64,000 bases of DNA from assembly GCA_021324295.1 (NCBI GenBank), contig JAJPJJ010000094.1, positions 1 through 64,000 on the forward strand, written 5' to 3'. Made by a program: the position numbers and the translations under genes. Source of the DNA: Bacillota bacterium. GTDB lineage: Bacteria; Sysuimicrobiota; Sysuimicrobiia; Sysuimicrobiales; Segetimicrobiaceae. The notes under the pieces were generated by a model. It had not been told where the DNA came from. It searched no databases and worked only from the letters and a program-made list of their open reading frames with translations. Position 1 is the first letter of the stretch, and the number at the start of each line of letters is the position of its first letter. Positions 36,830 through 46,574 of this stretch are shown one piece after another.

Positions 36830-37717
36830 GTGTGCACGCTGCTGGGGCGGGTGCTGGGGCCGGCGTGGGTTATTGCCAGCTCCAGCGATGATCCGTACGT
36901 CGTGTCAAACCAGTTGGTCTGCGCCGCGCGCGCGCCATACTCGTACATCGGTGTTCGAGTGCTGGCCGCGGATCCGGGTTCCCCAGTGCCGTGGAACCAC
37001 ATGCTCACCCGGGGGATCAACGCCGCGGGCCTCGCCTATACGTACGCGTACGTGCACGAGCCAGGGAACGAGCATGCCCCGGAGCAGCGGTGGCCCGAGG
37101 CCATGCTCGCCCAGTGCGAGAGCGTCGAGGATGCCATCGCGGTCATCCGGCGCCACCTTGGGGCCGTCCTCTCGGGCAACTACCTCCTGGCCGATGCGGC
37201 CGGGGACGCGGCGGCGCTGGAGGTGAGCCGCACGGCGCTGCGCGTCACCCGCGACCCCGGCGGCACGCTTGTGTGCACGAACGTCTGGCCGACCCTCGAG
37301 ATGGCGGTATCGGACCGGTGGGGAGCCGAGACGGCCCGCGATCGGTCCGCACGGGTGGGCTGCCTTCTCGCCGAGGGTCCGTTCGATCTCCCTGCGATCT
37401 TTCACGCGATGCGCGATCACAGCGACGGCGGAGGCGATGCCGAGCGTCCCTACGGCGTTTCCATCTGCAACCACGGCCGGCGAGAAGGCACCATTTCGGG
37501 CGAGGTGCTCGACCCGCGGCACCGCGAGTTGTGGTGGACGTACGGGTGGCCCTGTGGCGAGCCGCGAGGGTACGAGGCCCCCAGCCGGGCGCCATGGGGG
37601 CGGTACCTCGCGTTTGGCGCCGATCGGGTGCGCGGCGACGGTCCCGTGACGACCCTGGACGGCCACCTCACCTCGTTCGGCGTTCGCCTCCTCAGCCGCG
37701 CGGAGGACCGCGCGTAG
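36830..37717 (+). CDS. Ntn-hydrolase family protein with Cys at position 2 (C45/C69-like)
   Basis: GTG start with GGAGG 9 nt upstream; 'MCTLLGRV', 'GNYLLADAAGDAAALEVS', 'YGVSICNHGRREGTISGEVLDPRHRELWWTYGWPC'. Confidence 0.75.
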   Translation: MCTLLGRVLGPAWVIASSSDDPYVVSNQLVCAARAPYSYIGVRVLAADPGSPVPWNHMLTRGINAAGLAYTYAYVHEPGNEHAPEQRWPEAMLAQCESVEDAIAVIRRHLGAVLSGNYLLADAAGDAAALEVSRTALRVTRDPGGTLVCTNVWPTLEMAVSDRWGAETARDRSARVGCLLAEGPFDLPAIFHAMRDHSDGGGDAERPYGVSICNHGRREGTISGEVLDPRHRELWWTYGWPCGEPRGYEAPSRAPWGRYLAFGADRVRGDGPVTTLDGHLTSFGVRLLSRAEDRA

Positions 37718-37719
37718 GC

Positions 37720-39174
37720 ATGGAACCGTTCGATGTGCTGATCGTGGGCGCCGGCGTCGTGGGGTGCGCGCTCGCCCGGGAGCTCGCGCGGTACCGGTTA
37801 CGCGTCGGCGTCGTCGACCGCGAGGCGGACGTGGCCGAGGGGACGAGCAAGGCGAACAGTGCCATCGTGCACACGGGATTCGACGCGAAGCCCGGGTCGC
37901 TCGAATCGCGGCTCGTCCGCCGCGGTCACGCGCTATGGACCGAGCTGGCACCGGCACTGCACGTGACGCTCGAGCGTCCCGGCGCGCTGGTGGTCGCCGT
38001 GAGCGATGACCAGCTCGCAGCGCTGGAAGCGCTCCGCGACAACGGCCGGAGGAATGGGGTCACCGATCTCCGCGTCTTGTCCAGGGAGGAGGTGCTGCGG
38101 CGCGAGCCAGCGTTGACCTGCGACGTGCGGGGCGGCCTGGACGTCCCCGGGGAGAGCATCATCGACCCGTTTGCCGCGGTCATCGCCCAGGCGGAGAACG
38201 CCGCGGCCGCCGGCGTGGAGTTTTTCCTCGGTGAACCGGTGCAGGAGCTCCGGGCCCAGCCGGATCGGTACTGCGCCGTGACTCCCCGGCAAACGCTCGA
38301 AGCGCGGTGGCTCGTCGATGCGGCGGGACTGTGGAGCGACGAGATCGCCGGCCTCGCGGGATGGCGGGAGGTCCGCGTGACGCCGCGCAAGGGCGAATTC
38401 GTTGTGTTCGACAAGCCGGCCCGCCGCCTCGTCCACCACATCCTCTTGCCGGTGCCCACGAAGATCAGCAAAGGCATCCTGATCGCGCCCACAGTGTTTG
38501 GCAACCTACTCCTGGGCCCCACGGCGGTCGACGGCACAGACAAGACCGATCTGAGTCTAACGGCCGACGGGTTCAGCACCCTCTTGCGCGCCGGCCGGCG
38601 GTTCCTCCCGGCGCTTCAACATGAGGCCATCGTCGCAACGTACGTCGGGCTGCGCGCTGTCGGGGCCGGCAGCGACTACGGTATCGAAGTCGATGGCGCC
38701 CGGCGCCTTGTGGTGATTTCCGGGATCCGGTCCACAGGCCTGACGGCCTCCCCGGCCATCGCGGAAGAGGTGGTGACGCGCTTGCGAGATGCGGGGCTGG
38801 TCTTGCGGCCCAACCCCGGCTATCGTCCCGATCGGCCCGCTCCGGCGTGGCGGCCCGGCCACCCCCGGCCCTGCGCGGATCCGGATCGCGTGGCTCGCGC
38901 ACCCGCGTACGGCCGCGTCGTCTGTCTGTGTGAGAGCGTCAGCGAAGGCGAAATCCTCGATGCGATGCGGTCCCCGCTGCCCGCACGGACGCTCGATGGT
39001 ATCAAGAAGCGGACCTGGGCGATGGCCGGCCGATGCCAGGCGTACTACTGTACAGCGGACCTTCTGGTGCTCCTCGCGCGTCAGCGGGGGGTGCCGCTGG
39101 CTTCGATCACGAAGCGCGGCGTCGGATCGGAGCTCACAACAGGCCCGACGCGCACCGCCGGTGGGACGCGCTGA
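37720..39174 (+). CDS. GlpA-like FAD-dependent dehydrogenase with C-terminal BFD-like [2Fe-2S] domain
   Basis: 'MEPFDVLIVGAGVVGCALARELARYRLRVGVVDREADVAEGTSKANSAIVHTGFDAKPG'; C-terminal 'VVCLCESVSEGEI...GRCQAYYC'. Confidence 0.88.
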   Translation: MEPFDVLIVGAGVVGCALARELARYRLRVGVVDREADVAEGTSKANSAIVHTGFDAKPGSLESRLVRRGHALWTELAPALHVTLERPGALVVAVSDDQLAALEALRDNGRRNGVTDLRVLSREEVLRREPALTCDVRGGLDVPGESIIDPFAAVIAQAENAAAAGVEFFLGEPVQELRAQPDRYCAVTPRQTLEARWLVDAAGLWSDEIAGLAGWREVRVTPRKGEFVVFDKPARRLVHHILLPVPTKISKGILIAPTVFGNLLLGPTAVDGTDKTDLSLTADGFSTLLRAGRRFLPALQHEAIVATYVGLRAVGAGSDYGIEVDGARRLVVISGIRSTGLTASPAIAEEVVTRLRDAGLVLRPNPGYRPDRPAPAWRPGHPRPCADPDRVARAPAYGRVVCLCESVSEGEILDAMRSPLPARTLDGIKKRTWAMAGRCQAYYCTADLLVLLARQRGVPLASITKRGVGSELTTGPTRTAGGTR

Positions 39175-40511
39175 TGCCTGCGCCGGTCCAAGACGTCGCC
39201 GCGGTCATCGTGGGGGCTGGCCCAGCAGGGCTCGGGGCGGCGGCGCGGCTCGCCCGGTGCGGGCTCGGCCCGATCGTCGTGCTCGATCGGGAAGCGCAAC
39301 CGGGGGGTCTGCCGGCGCAGAGCGAGCACCACGGGTTTGGCCTGCGGCGCTACAAGAGACCGTTGCGGGGGTTCGATTATGCCGCGCGCCTCGCGTCGGC
39401 GGCGACCAGGGCCGGCGTCGACGTGCGGCTCCAGACCACAGTCCTGCGGGTGACCCCCGACCGAACGGTCCTAACGACGAGTGCCGGCGGTGTCCTGGGA
39501 TACCGTGCCCGGGTCGTCATCCTGGCGACCGGCTGCCGCGAAGCGCCGCGGCCGCTGCGGTCGGCCGCGGGCACGCGTCCGGCAGGTATCTACAATACGG
39601 CGGTGGTGCACCGTCTGCTGGGCCTGCTCCACGAGCGGCCCGGTCGGCGCGCGGTGGTGGTAGGATCGGAGGACGTGGGGCTGATGGCCGTGCGGCTGCT
39701 GGAGCGGAGCGGCACGCGTGTCGCCGCGGTGATCGAAGAGCTGCCGTATCTGCTCGGCTACCGCGTCAACCTGCTGTACTCGGTGATACCGTTTCGCGTG
39801 CCGGTTCTGCTGGGACACGCCGTCGTGGGGATCGTGGGGCACCGGCGGGTCGAGGGCGTGGACGTCCGCGCGCTCTCGACCGGCCAGGTCACGCGCATCC
39901 CCTGCGATACGGTCGTCTTCTCCGGACGCTTTCTCCCGGAAAGCGGGCTCGCCCGCGAGGCCGAGGTCGCCCTGGACCCGCGCACCGGGGGCCCCATCGT
40001 GGATCAGCACTACCGCACCTCCATCCCCGGAATCTTTGCGTGCGGCAACGTGCTTCACGGCGCCGAATCGTCGGACACCGCGTTCGACGAGGGCGTGCGG
40101 TGTGGCGAGGCCGCGGCGGCGTATGCGGCCGGCCGCCTCGCCGACGTGGAGAGCGTTTGGTGCGAGGGCTGCGGCCACGTCGCCGCCATCGTCCCGCAGC
40201 GTCTGACACCCGGCGCCAGGGGGATAGTACGCCTGCTTGTTCGCCCCGATGCGCCCCTCGCAGGCGTGACGATCTCCGCCCGGTGCGATGGGAAGCGCAT
40301 AGGCGGGGCGTGGCGGCCCTGGGCCATGCCCCATCGGGCTTCGACCGTGTTGCTGCGGCTGCCGCTGGTGCCGCGCGGCGGCCGCCTGCAGATCGATATG
40401 CGAGGCCACATCCGAGGGCCGCGTTACGCGTCCGCCGCGCCCTTCGACGCGCTGCCCCCGCAACGGTCGGGAGCCTTCCAGGCGGCGCAGACCGCCGGGG
40501 ACGGAGGATAG
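39174..40511 (+). CDS. NAD(P)/FAD-dependent oxidoreductase (partner of GlpA-like protein)
   Basis: 'AAVIVGAGPAGLGAAARLARCGLGPIVVLDREAQPGGLPAQSEHHGFG', 'PGIFACGNVLHGAESSDTAFDEGVRCG'. Start overlaps the preceding stop. Confidence 0.88.
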   Translation: MPAPVQDVAAVIVGAGPAGLGAAARLARCGLGPIVVLDREAQPGGLPAQSEHHGFGLRRYKRPLRGFDYAARLASAATRAGVDVRLQTTVLRVTPDRTVLTTSAGGVLGYRARVVILATGCREAPRPLRSAAGTRPAGIYNTAVVHRLLGLLHERPGRRAVVVGSEDVGLMAVRLLERSGTRVAAVIEELPYLLGYRVNLLYSVIPFRVPVLLGHAVVGIVGHRRVEGVDVRALSTGQVTRIPCDTVVFSGRFLPESGLAREAEVALDPRTGGPIVDQHYRTSIPGIFACGNVLHGAESSDTAFDEGVRCGEAAAAYAAGRLADVESVWCEGCGHVAAIVPQRLTPGARGIVRLLVRPDAPLAGVTISARCDGKRIGGAWRPWAMPHRASTVLLRLPLVPRGGRLQIDMRGHIRGPRYASAAPFDALPPQRSGAFQAAQTAGDGG

Positions 40512-40515
40512 GCCC

Positions 40516-42066
40516 ATGCCGGTCCTCATCGGAGTCGATCACGGCACGACCCGGACAAAGGCCCTGGCGTTCAGCGAATCGCTTGTGCTGCTGGGCGAGG
40601 GGACGGTACCCCTCAGCCAGTCGTACCCCCGCCCAGGATGGGTGGAGCAGGACCCCCGCGAGGTCCTGACGGTCACTCGGCAGGCGGTCCAGGCGTGCAT
40701 GCGCCAGGCCGGCCTCGCTGGGGCCGATATCGCCGGCCTCGGTCTCGCGAACCAGGGCGAGACCGTGATCGTGTGGGACCGCAGGACCGGAGCCCCGGTA
40801 TACCCGGCCATCAGCTGGCAGGACAGGAGGACCGCGGACCTGTGCCGTGCCCTGGCCGCAACGGGCTGCGAGGAGGAGGTCCGCAGGCGTACGGGCCTGC
40901 GGCTCGATTCGTACTTCTCGGCGCCGAAGATCCGGTGGATCCTCGACCATGTGGACAGCGGCCAAGCCCGGGCCGAGCGTGGCGAGCTCCTGGCGGGCAC
41001 GACCGACACGTGGCTTCTATGGAACCTCTCCAGGGGCGACCTGTACGCGACGGACGCTTCGACAGCGTCCCGGACGCTGCTGTTCAACATTCACGCGCTC
41101 GACTGGGATCCCACGCTGCTCGACCTGTTTCGCATCCCCCGGCAGATGCTCCCGACGGTGTCGCTCTCGGCTGGCCTCACCGGCTATCTGGCACCGGAGG
41201 CGTTCGAGGTCGGGCGGCCCGTGCCGGTGCTCGGCCTCGCCGTCGATCAACAGGCTGCGCTGTTTGGGCACGGGTGCCACCGTGCCGGGATGAGCAAGGT
41301 CACCTACGGGACGGGCGCGTTCGCCCTCATGCACACGGGCGCCGCCCCCACCACATCCCGCCGGGGCCTCCTGACAACGGTCGCGTGGAGGCGCTCGGAC
41401 ACCGCGGAGTACGCGATCGACGGCGGGGTGTTTGCCGCGGGCGCGGTCTTCGAGTGGATGAGTCAGCGTCTCGGGCTGTTCGAGACCCCGGAAGCCTCGG
41501 AGGCGATCGCGGCGTCCGTGGTGGACAGCGGAGGCGTGGTGGTGGTTCCGGCGCTGGCCGGTCTCGCGGCGCCGTACTGGGACCTGGACGCGCGCGCAGC
41601 CGTGCTCGGGCTGACGCTCGCGACGACGCGGGGCCACGTTGTCCGTGCGGCGTTCGAGGGGATCGCGATGCGCGTCGCCGAGATACTGGACGCCATGGCG
41701 CAGGACGCCGGCGCACGGCTCTCATGCGTACGCGCCGACGGCGGTCTCTCGCGGAACGCCGCGCTGATGCAGACTCAGGCGGATGTCCTGGGGATTCCCG
41801 TCGAGGTGGCCGCCATCCCCCCCGCTGCGGCTGTGGGGGCGGCCGGCCTGGCGGGACTCGGGATCGGATGGTGGACGCCGGGAACGATCGAGGCGGCGTG
41901 GCGAGCCGGAGCTCGGTTCGAGCCCCGGCTCTCGCCCGCCGAGCGCCACGAGCGCGCCGAGCGGTGGCGTCGTGCGGTCGGCTACGTCCGAGACTGGAGC
42001 GCGCGGGGCGGGCCGGACCGGCCGCTCGGCCGGGACGCACCGGGTGCCGAGATTGCCGAGATGTAG
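40516..42066 (+). CDS. FGGY-family carbohydrate kinase, glycerol-kinase-like
   Basis: 'GVDHGTTRTKALAF', 'QSYPRPGWVEQDP', 'NQGETVIVWDRRTGAPVYPAISWQDRRTA', 'KVTYGTGAFALMHTG', 'VRADGGLSRNAALMQTQADVLG'. Confidence 0.92.
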   Translation: MPVLIGVDHGTTRTKALAFSESLVLLGEGTVPLSQSYPRPGWVEQDPREVLTVTRQAVQACMRQAGLAGADIAGLGLANQGETVIVWDRRTGAPVYPAISWQDRRTADLCRALAATGCEEEVRRRTGLRLDSYFSAPKIRWILDHVDSGQARAERGELLAGTTDTWLLWNLSRGDLYATDASTASRTLLFNIHALDWDPTLLDLFRIPRQMLPTVSLSAGLTGYLAPEAFEVGRPVPVLGLAVDQQAALFGHGCHRAGMSKVTYGTGAFALMHTGAAPTTSRRGLLTTVAWRRSDTAEYAIDGGVFAAGAVFEWMSQRLGLFETPEASEAIAASVVDSGGVVVVPALAGLAAPYWDLDARAAVLGLTLATTRGHVVRAAFEGIAMRVAEILDAMAQDAGARLSCVRADGGLSRNAALMQTQADVLGIPVEVAAIPPAAAVGAAGLAGLGIGWWTPGTIEAAWRAGARFEPRLSPAERHERAERWRRAVGYVRDWSARGGPDRPLGRDAPGAEIAEM

Positions 42067-42105
42067 GTACGATGTCCGGCCGGCAGGGCAGTCGGGCCGG
42101 TTCCG

Positions 42106-42135
42106 GGTCCGCCTGCGATGGAAGCCCGGCGGACC
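42106..42135 (+). terminator. Stem-loop between kinase and GntR gene (terminator or attenuator candidate)
   Basis: GGTCCGCC (42106-42113) / GGCGGACC (42128-42135), extended by 2 further pairs past one mismatch; no T-tract. Confidence 0.4.
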
Positions 42136-42156
42136 GGGTCTGAGAGGTGAATTGGG

Positions 42157-42888
42157 ATGCGGCCCGCGACGTCGCTGCCGATCTACGTCCAGATCCGTGA
42201 CGCGCTGATCGAGCGTATTCAATCCGGGGAACTGAAACCGGGAATGCGAATTCCATCGGAGCGCGAACTCGTCGCAGAATACCGGGTCAGCCGGATGACC
42301 GTCCGGCAGGCCCTGACCGATCTCGTCAACCGGGGGCTGGCTGAACGGATTCGGGGTAACGGAACCTACGTCGCAGAACCGAAGGTTGAACAGGTCCTGA
42401 ATCCATTGGTCAGCTTCACCGAGCAGATGGCGCGGCGGGGCATCGTGCCGGGTGCCCGCGTTCTGGAGACCCAGGTCATGGCCGCCCACGGGCGGCTCGC
42501 CGACGCGCTGGGGCTGCGCATCGGCGAACGGCTCTACAGGATTGTCCGAGTCCGAACCGGTAACAACCTCCCCTTGGCGCTCGAGACGTCCCACTTCCCG
42601 TATGAGTTGTGCCGCGGCATCGAACGGTTTGATCTCGAGCGCCGGTCCATCTACCGGATCCTGGATGAGGAGTATGGAATCCGCCTGGCGCGGGCTATCG
42701 AGTCGATCGAGCCGACGGTGGCGAACGAGTTCGAGGCCGAGGTGCTCGACGTGTCAGTCGGCGCTCCGCTGCTGCTGCTGGAGCGCACCGCGTATACAAG
42801 CACGGGAACCCCGGTGGAATTTGCCAAGGATCTCTACCGCGGGGATCGAACCCGCTTCGTGACGGAAGGGCGAATCCCATCGCCGTAG
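42157..42888 (+). CDS. GntR family regulator (HutC/UTRA-type)
   Basis: 'LPIYVQIRDALIERIQSGELKPGMRIPSERELVAEYRVSRMTVRQALTDLVNRGL' plus UTRA-like ligand domain. Confidence 0.94.
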   Translation: MRPATSLPIYVQIRDALIERIQSGELKPGMRIPSERELVAEYRVSRMTVRQALTDLVNRGLAERIRGNGTYVAEPKVEQVLNPLVSFTEQMARRGIVPGARVLETQVMAAHGRLADALGLRIGERLYRIVRVRTGNNLPLALETSHFPYELCRGIERFDLERRSIYRILDEEYGIRLARAIESIEPTVANEFEAEVLDVSVGAPLLLLERTAYTSTGTPVEFAKDLYRGDRTRFVTEGRIPSP

Positions 42889-42998
42889 CACGGGTACCGC
42901 AAGTGCGGTGTCGGCAGGTAAGGGTGGTCGGCGCGGCCAATGTAGTCATCGCGCTGATCCACACCGTCTGCGGGGTGGGAGCCGCCGGGTCGGAGTGC

Positions 42999-43964
42999 AT
43001 GGATTCCCGCGAAGTGGCATCGTCCAATCGCCGCGCCGCGGTGCAGGAGCTATTCGGCGTGCGCCCCGCGACCAGGCCGTGGAGCCTCCCGCTGGACCGC
43101 TGGGGAGGTGTCCTGGCCCTGGTCCCAGGGCTCGTCTTCCTGTCGCTGTTTCTTGTCGCTCCTCTTGTGCTTTCGTTTTCCTACAGCCTCAGGCCCAGCA
43201 AGCTCCTTCCGCCGGGCACCCCGTCCCCCAGCATGGCCAACTATCTGTACCTGGCCGGGCACGGGGTGTACGTCGACGCCTTCGTCCGAACCCTGCGGCT
43301 GTCGTGCTACGTGGTGCTCGGCGCCTTGATTCTGGGGTATCCGACGGCGCTGGTGCTCCGTCGACTTCACGCCCGGTTCGGCAGCACGCTGATCCTGGGC
43401 CTGAGTTTTCCGATCCTCGCCGGCCCGCTTGTCATCGTGATGGGCTGGATGCTTCTCTTGCCCCGGAACGGTCCGCTCAACCACGTGCTCATGGGCTTGG
43501 GGCTGGTGGGCCGGCCGATCCAGTTCGTCGGCACCGAAGCGGGCGTCATCCTCGCGCTGGTGCAGTTCACGCTGGCTTTCGCGGTGCTGAACATCTTCAA
43601 TTCGCTGTTGCGGATCGACCCCTCGCTCACCGAGGCGGCGAGCAGCCTGGGAGCCAGCCCCCTTCGGGCCTTCTGGCACGTGACATGGCCCCTCAGCCTC
43701 CCGGGGGTATTCTCGGCATCCGTCCTGGCGTTCGCCCTGGCCGCCGGCGCGTTTATGGCCCCGTACTACCTCGGCGGCGACACGCTCCTTGTCGCGACAA
43801 CGCTGGTAACCCAGTTCATGCTGACGGCCTTCAATTGGGAACTCGCCTCCGCGGCGGCCGTCGTGCTGGTCGTGCTCTCCCTCGTGCTCATCTTCGCCTA
43901 CAGCGCGGTCATCGTCCGCGTGATCGAGCGGCGCTTCGGTAGCCACGTGCGAGGAGCCGGCTAG
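42999..43964 (+). CDS. ABC transporter permease (PotB-like)
   Basis: 'LVPGLVFLSLFLVAPLVLSFSYSL', 'EAASSLGASPLRAFWHVTWPLSLPGVFSASVLAFALAAGAFMAPYYLGG'. Upstream alternative start at 42903. Confidence 0.92.
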   Translation: MDSREVASSNRRAAVQELFGVRPATRPWSLPLDRWGGVLALVPGLVFLSLFLVAPLVLSFSYSLRPSKLLPPGTPSPSMANYLYLAGHGVYVDAFVRTLRLSCYVVLGALILGYPTALVLRRLHARFGSTLILGLSFPILAGPLVIVMGWMLLLPRNGPLNHVLMGLGLVGRPIQFVGTEAGVILALVQFTLAFAVLNIFNSLLRIDPSLTEAASSLGASPLRAFWHVTWPLSLPGVFSASVLAFALAAGAFMAPYYLGGDTLLVATTLVTQFMLTAFNWELASAAAVVLVVLSLVLIFAYSAVIVRVIERRFGSHVRGAG

Positions 43965-43979
43965 GGTGGACCTTCCCTG

Positions 43980-44783
43980 ATGAGCAGGGATGTGCTCGCG
44001 GGGCGATTCCTGGACGCCCTCTCCTACGCGTTCGTCGCGCTCGTGTACCTGTATGTCCTCGCGCCCGCGCTGGTCGTCGTCATCGGGTCGTTCAACTCGG
44101 CCCCGAGCTTTCCCAGCGCGTTCGAATCGTTCACGCTGCGATGGTATCGTGAGCTCCTGCAGCATCAGGAATTCATGGATTCCATGCGAGTCAGCGCGAT
44201 CGTGGCCGCGACGGCCGCCGCCATCGCCACCCTGCTCGCTGTCCCGGCCGGGTTTGCCTTCGTCCGCGCGCGGTTCCGGTACCGGGACACGCTGGCCGCC
44301 TTCTTCATGGCGCCCCTCGTCATTCCGCAGATCGTGCTGGGCCTCGCCATGCTGCAGCTCCTCAACCTATTTCGGGTCCCCATCACGACCGTGGGCCTGG
44401 TCCTCGTCCACGCGGTCTTCGTCATGCCGTTCGTGCTCCGCGCAATGGTGACCAGCCTGACGCACTTCGACCGCACGTTGGAGGAGGCCGCGATGAGCTT
44501 GGGCGCGTCCCGCCTTCGCACGCTGTGGCACGTGACGCTGCCGCTCACCCGGGCCGGACTGACTGCCGGGTTCGTGCTCGCCTTCGTCATGTCGTTCGTC
44601 AACGTCCCGCTCTCGCTGTTCCTGGCGTCTCCGGTGAGCACCCCGCTGCCGGTTCGGGTCTTCGCGTACATGGAGTCCCGTATCGACCCCCTGGTCGCGG
44701 CCGTTGGTGCATCGCTCGTGCTGCTGGTCTTCGTGGTGAGCTTCCTGCTCGAGAAGGTCCTGCGTCTCCGGTTGTTGGCCTGA
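43980..44783 (+). CDS. ABC transporter permease (PotC-like)
   Basis: 'FVALVYLYVLAPALVVVIGSFNSAPSFPSAFESFTLRWYRELL', 'EEAAMSLGASRLRTLWHVTLPLTRAGLTAGFVLAF'. Confidence 0.92.
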   Translation: MSRDVLAGRFLDALSYAFVALVYLYVLAPALVVVIGSFNSAPSFPSAFESFTLRWYRELLQHQEFMDSMRVSAIVAATAAAIATLLAVPAGFAFVRARFRYRDTLAAFFMAPLVIPQIVLGLAMLQLLNLFRVPITTVGLVLVHAVFVMPFVLRAMVTSLTHFDRTLEEAAMSLGASRLRTLWHVTLPLTRAGLTAGFVLAFVMSFVNVPLSLFLASPVSTPLPVRVFAYMESRIDPLVAAVGASLVLLVFVVSFLLEKVLRLRLLA

Positions 44784-44810
44784 TGAAGCTGTCGGTAAGG
44801 AGGCGGGCGG

Positions 44811-46538
44811 ATGGCACGCCAGGTTGACGCCGATCTCCTGATCATCGGCGGAGGAGGCGCGGGCGCCAAGGCGGCGATCGAGGCTCACGACCTCGGCCTC
44901 CACGTGGTCATGCTCGTGAAGGGCTTTCTGGGGCGCAGCGGCTGCTCCATCTTTGCCGGGAACCTGAACTGGTTTGGGCCACCCGGGGACGGCGCACGTC
45001 CGCGGTCCGAGGCGGAGCGGCAGAAGCAGACCCTGGAGTTCCTGGCGAAGTACACGCACTATCTGGGCGACCAGGAGTACATGAAGAACGCTGCTCGCTT
45101 CACGTTCGATCACTTCTATCCCTGGCTCGAAGAGCGTGGCCTGTACATCCTCCGGGACGACGATGGCGCGGTCGTCGTTGACCTCCCCCACGGCACCCAG
45201 GCCTGGGCTACGAAGATGGGGATGTCCGGGCAGATCATCATGGACATGATGCGAAAGGAGATCTTCCGCCGGGGCATCCTTGTGCTGGAGGAGACGGCCG
45301 CAACGTCGCTCTTGACGGCCGGCGGCGCGGTGGTCGGTGCGGCGGCGCTCGACTACCGGAGGGGCGAGCAGATCGTGGTCCGGGCGAAGGCGACGATCCT
45401 CGCCACCGGTCACTCGAACTACCTGTCGTTGCGCTCCACGGGCACGCGTGAGGGTACCGCCGCCGGCTGGGTGATGGCCTTCCGTGTCGGCTGCGCGCTC
45501 CAGAACATCGAGATGCAATGGTACCATGTGTCGGACGTCGCGTGGCCGCGCTCGTGGATGCGTCTCCACCTGTATCCAAACCCGCTGCCCGGCACCGCCC
45601 ACCAGACGCGGCTGTACAACCGGGACGGCGAGCTGTTCTTCGACGGTACCTCCGTGCCGCGCAATCCGGTCCCGTACATCATGCAGCTCAAGGCGCTCGT
45701 GCAGCAGGTCCGGGCCGGGAAGGCGCGGCTGGACGGGGGCTACTACACGAGCTATCGGCACATCGAACCCGAGGTGGTGCGCGGGCACATCTATCAGACG
45801 CAGTTCGTCGAGAAGCTCGGCCTGGATCCGTTGAGGGACGTGATCGAGAACGGGGTCACGTGGCACATGAACGTCGGCGGAATCCGGGTGAACGGGCAGA
45901 CCATGCAGTCGGACGTGCCCGGGCTGTACGTCGCGGGTTCGGTGAGCGCGCTCGTCACGGGGGGTCTCCCGAACGTGATGTACGACGGCTATGTCGCGGC
46001 CCGGCACGCGGCGGACGAGATCCGGGGGCGCCCGCTGCCTCGGCTCGATCAATCGGTCGTGGAGCGAGATCTCGCTCGGGTCGCAGCCTACTTCCGCACC
46101 GATCCGGAGGGTCGCCTGCTGCCCGCCCAGGTGATCAAGCGGATTCGCACGGTGATGTGGGAGCACATGAACTACATCAAGAGCGACGCGACCATGCGGC
46201 GAGGTCTCGAACGGCTGCAACGCATCCGGCAGGAGGCGCTCCCCCGGATGCACGTCGGGTCGCCGTCCCGCCGGTTCAGTTATGACTGGATCGAGGCGGT
46301 GGATGCGGAAGACATGCTCGATGCCTGCGAGCTCATGATTCGCTTCTCGCTGCATCGGAAAGAAAGCCGCGGGGGCTTCTTCCGCGAGGACTACCCGATC
46401 ACCGACAACGCTCGGTGGCTGCGCCACATCGTGGGACGCCTGGAGAACGGCGCTCTCCGGCTCGAGGAGCTGCCCGTGGATCTCCGCTATGCGAAGCCCG
46501 CAGAGGAGGTGGCGGACTTCTTTGCCGTCGATTACTAG
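44811..46538 (+). CDS. FAD-binding fumarate reductase/succinate dehydrogenase/AprA-like flavoprotein
   Basis: 'DADLLIIGGGGAGAKAAIEAHDLGLHVVMLVKGFLGRSGCSIFAGN', 'VTWHMNVGGIRVNGQTMQSDVPGLYVAGSVS'. Confidence 0.88.
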   Translation: MARQVDADLLIIGGGGAGAKAAIEAHDLGLHVVMLVKGFLGRSGCSIFAGNLNWFGPPGDGARPRSEAERQKQTLEFLAKYTHYLGDQEYMKNAARFTFDHFYPWLEERGLYILRDDDGAVVVDLPHGTQAWATKMGMSGQIIMDMMRKEIFRRGILVLEETAATSLLTAGGAVVGAAALDYRRGEQIVVRAKATILATGHSNYLSLRSTGTREGTAAGWVMAFRVGCALQNIEMQWYHVSDVAWPRSWMRLHLYPNPLPGTAHQTRLYNRDGELFFDGTSVPRNPVPYIMQLKALVQQVRAGKARLDGGYYTSYRHIEPEVVRGHIYQTQFVEKLGLDPLRDVIENGVTWHMNVGGIRVNGQTMQSDVPGLYVAGSVSALVTGGLPNVMYDGYVAARHAADEIRGRPLPRLDQSVVERDLARVAAYFRTDPEGRLLPAQVIKRIRTVMWEHMNYIKSDATMRRGLERLQRIRQEALPRMHVGSPSRRFSYDWIEAVDAEDMLDACELMIRFSLHRKESRGGFFREDYPITDNARWLRHIVGRLENGALRLEELPVDLRYAKPAEEVADFFAVDY

Positions 46539-46574
46539 CGCCGGGTCGAGCAGAACGCCAGCCGGGGTGAGCAC

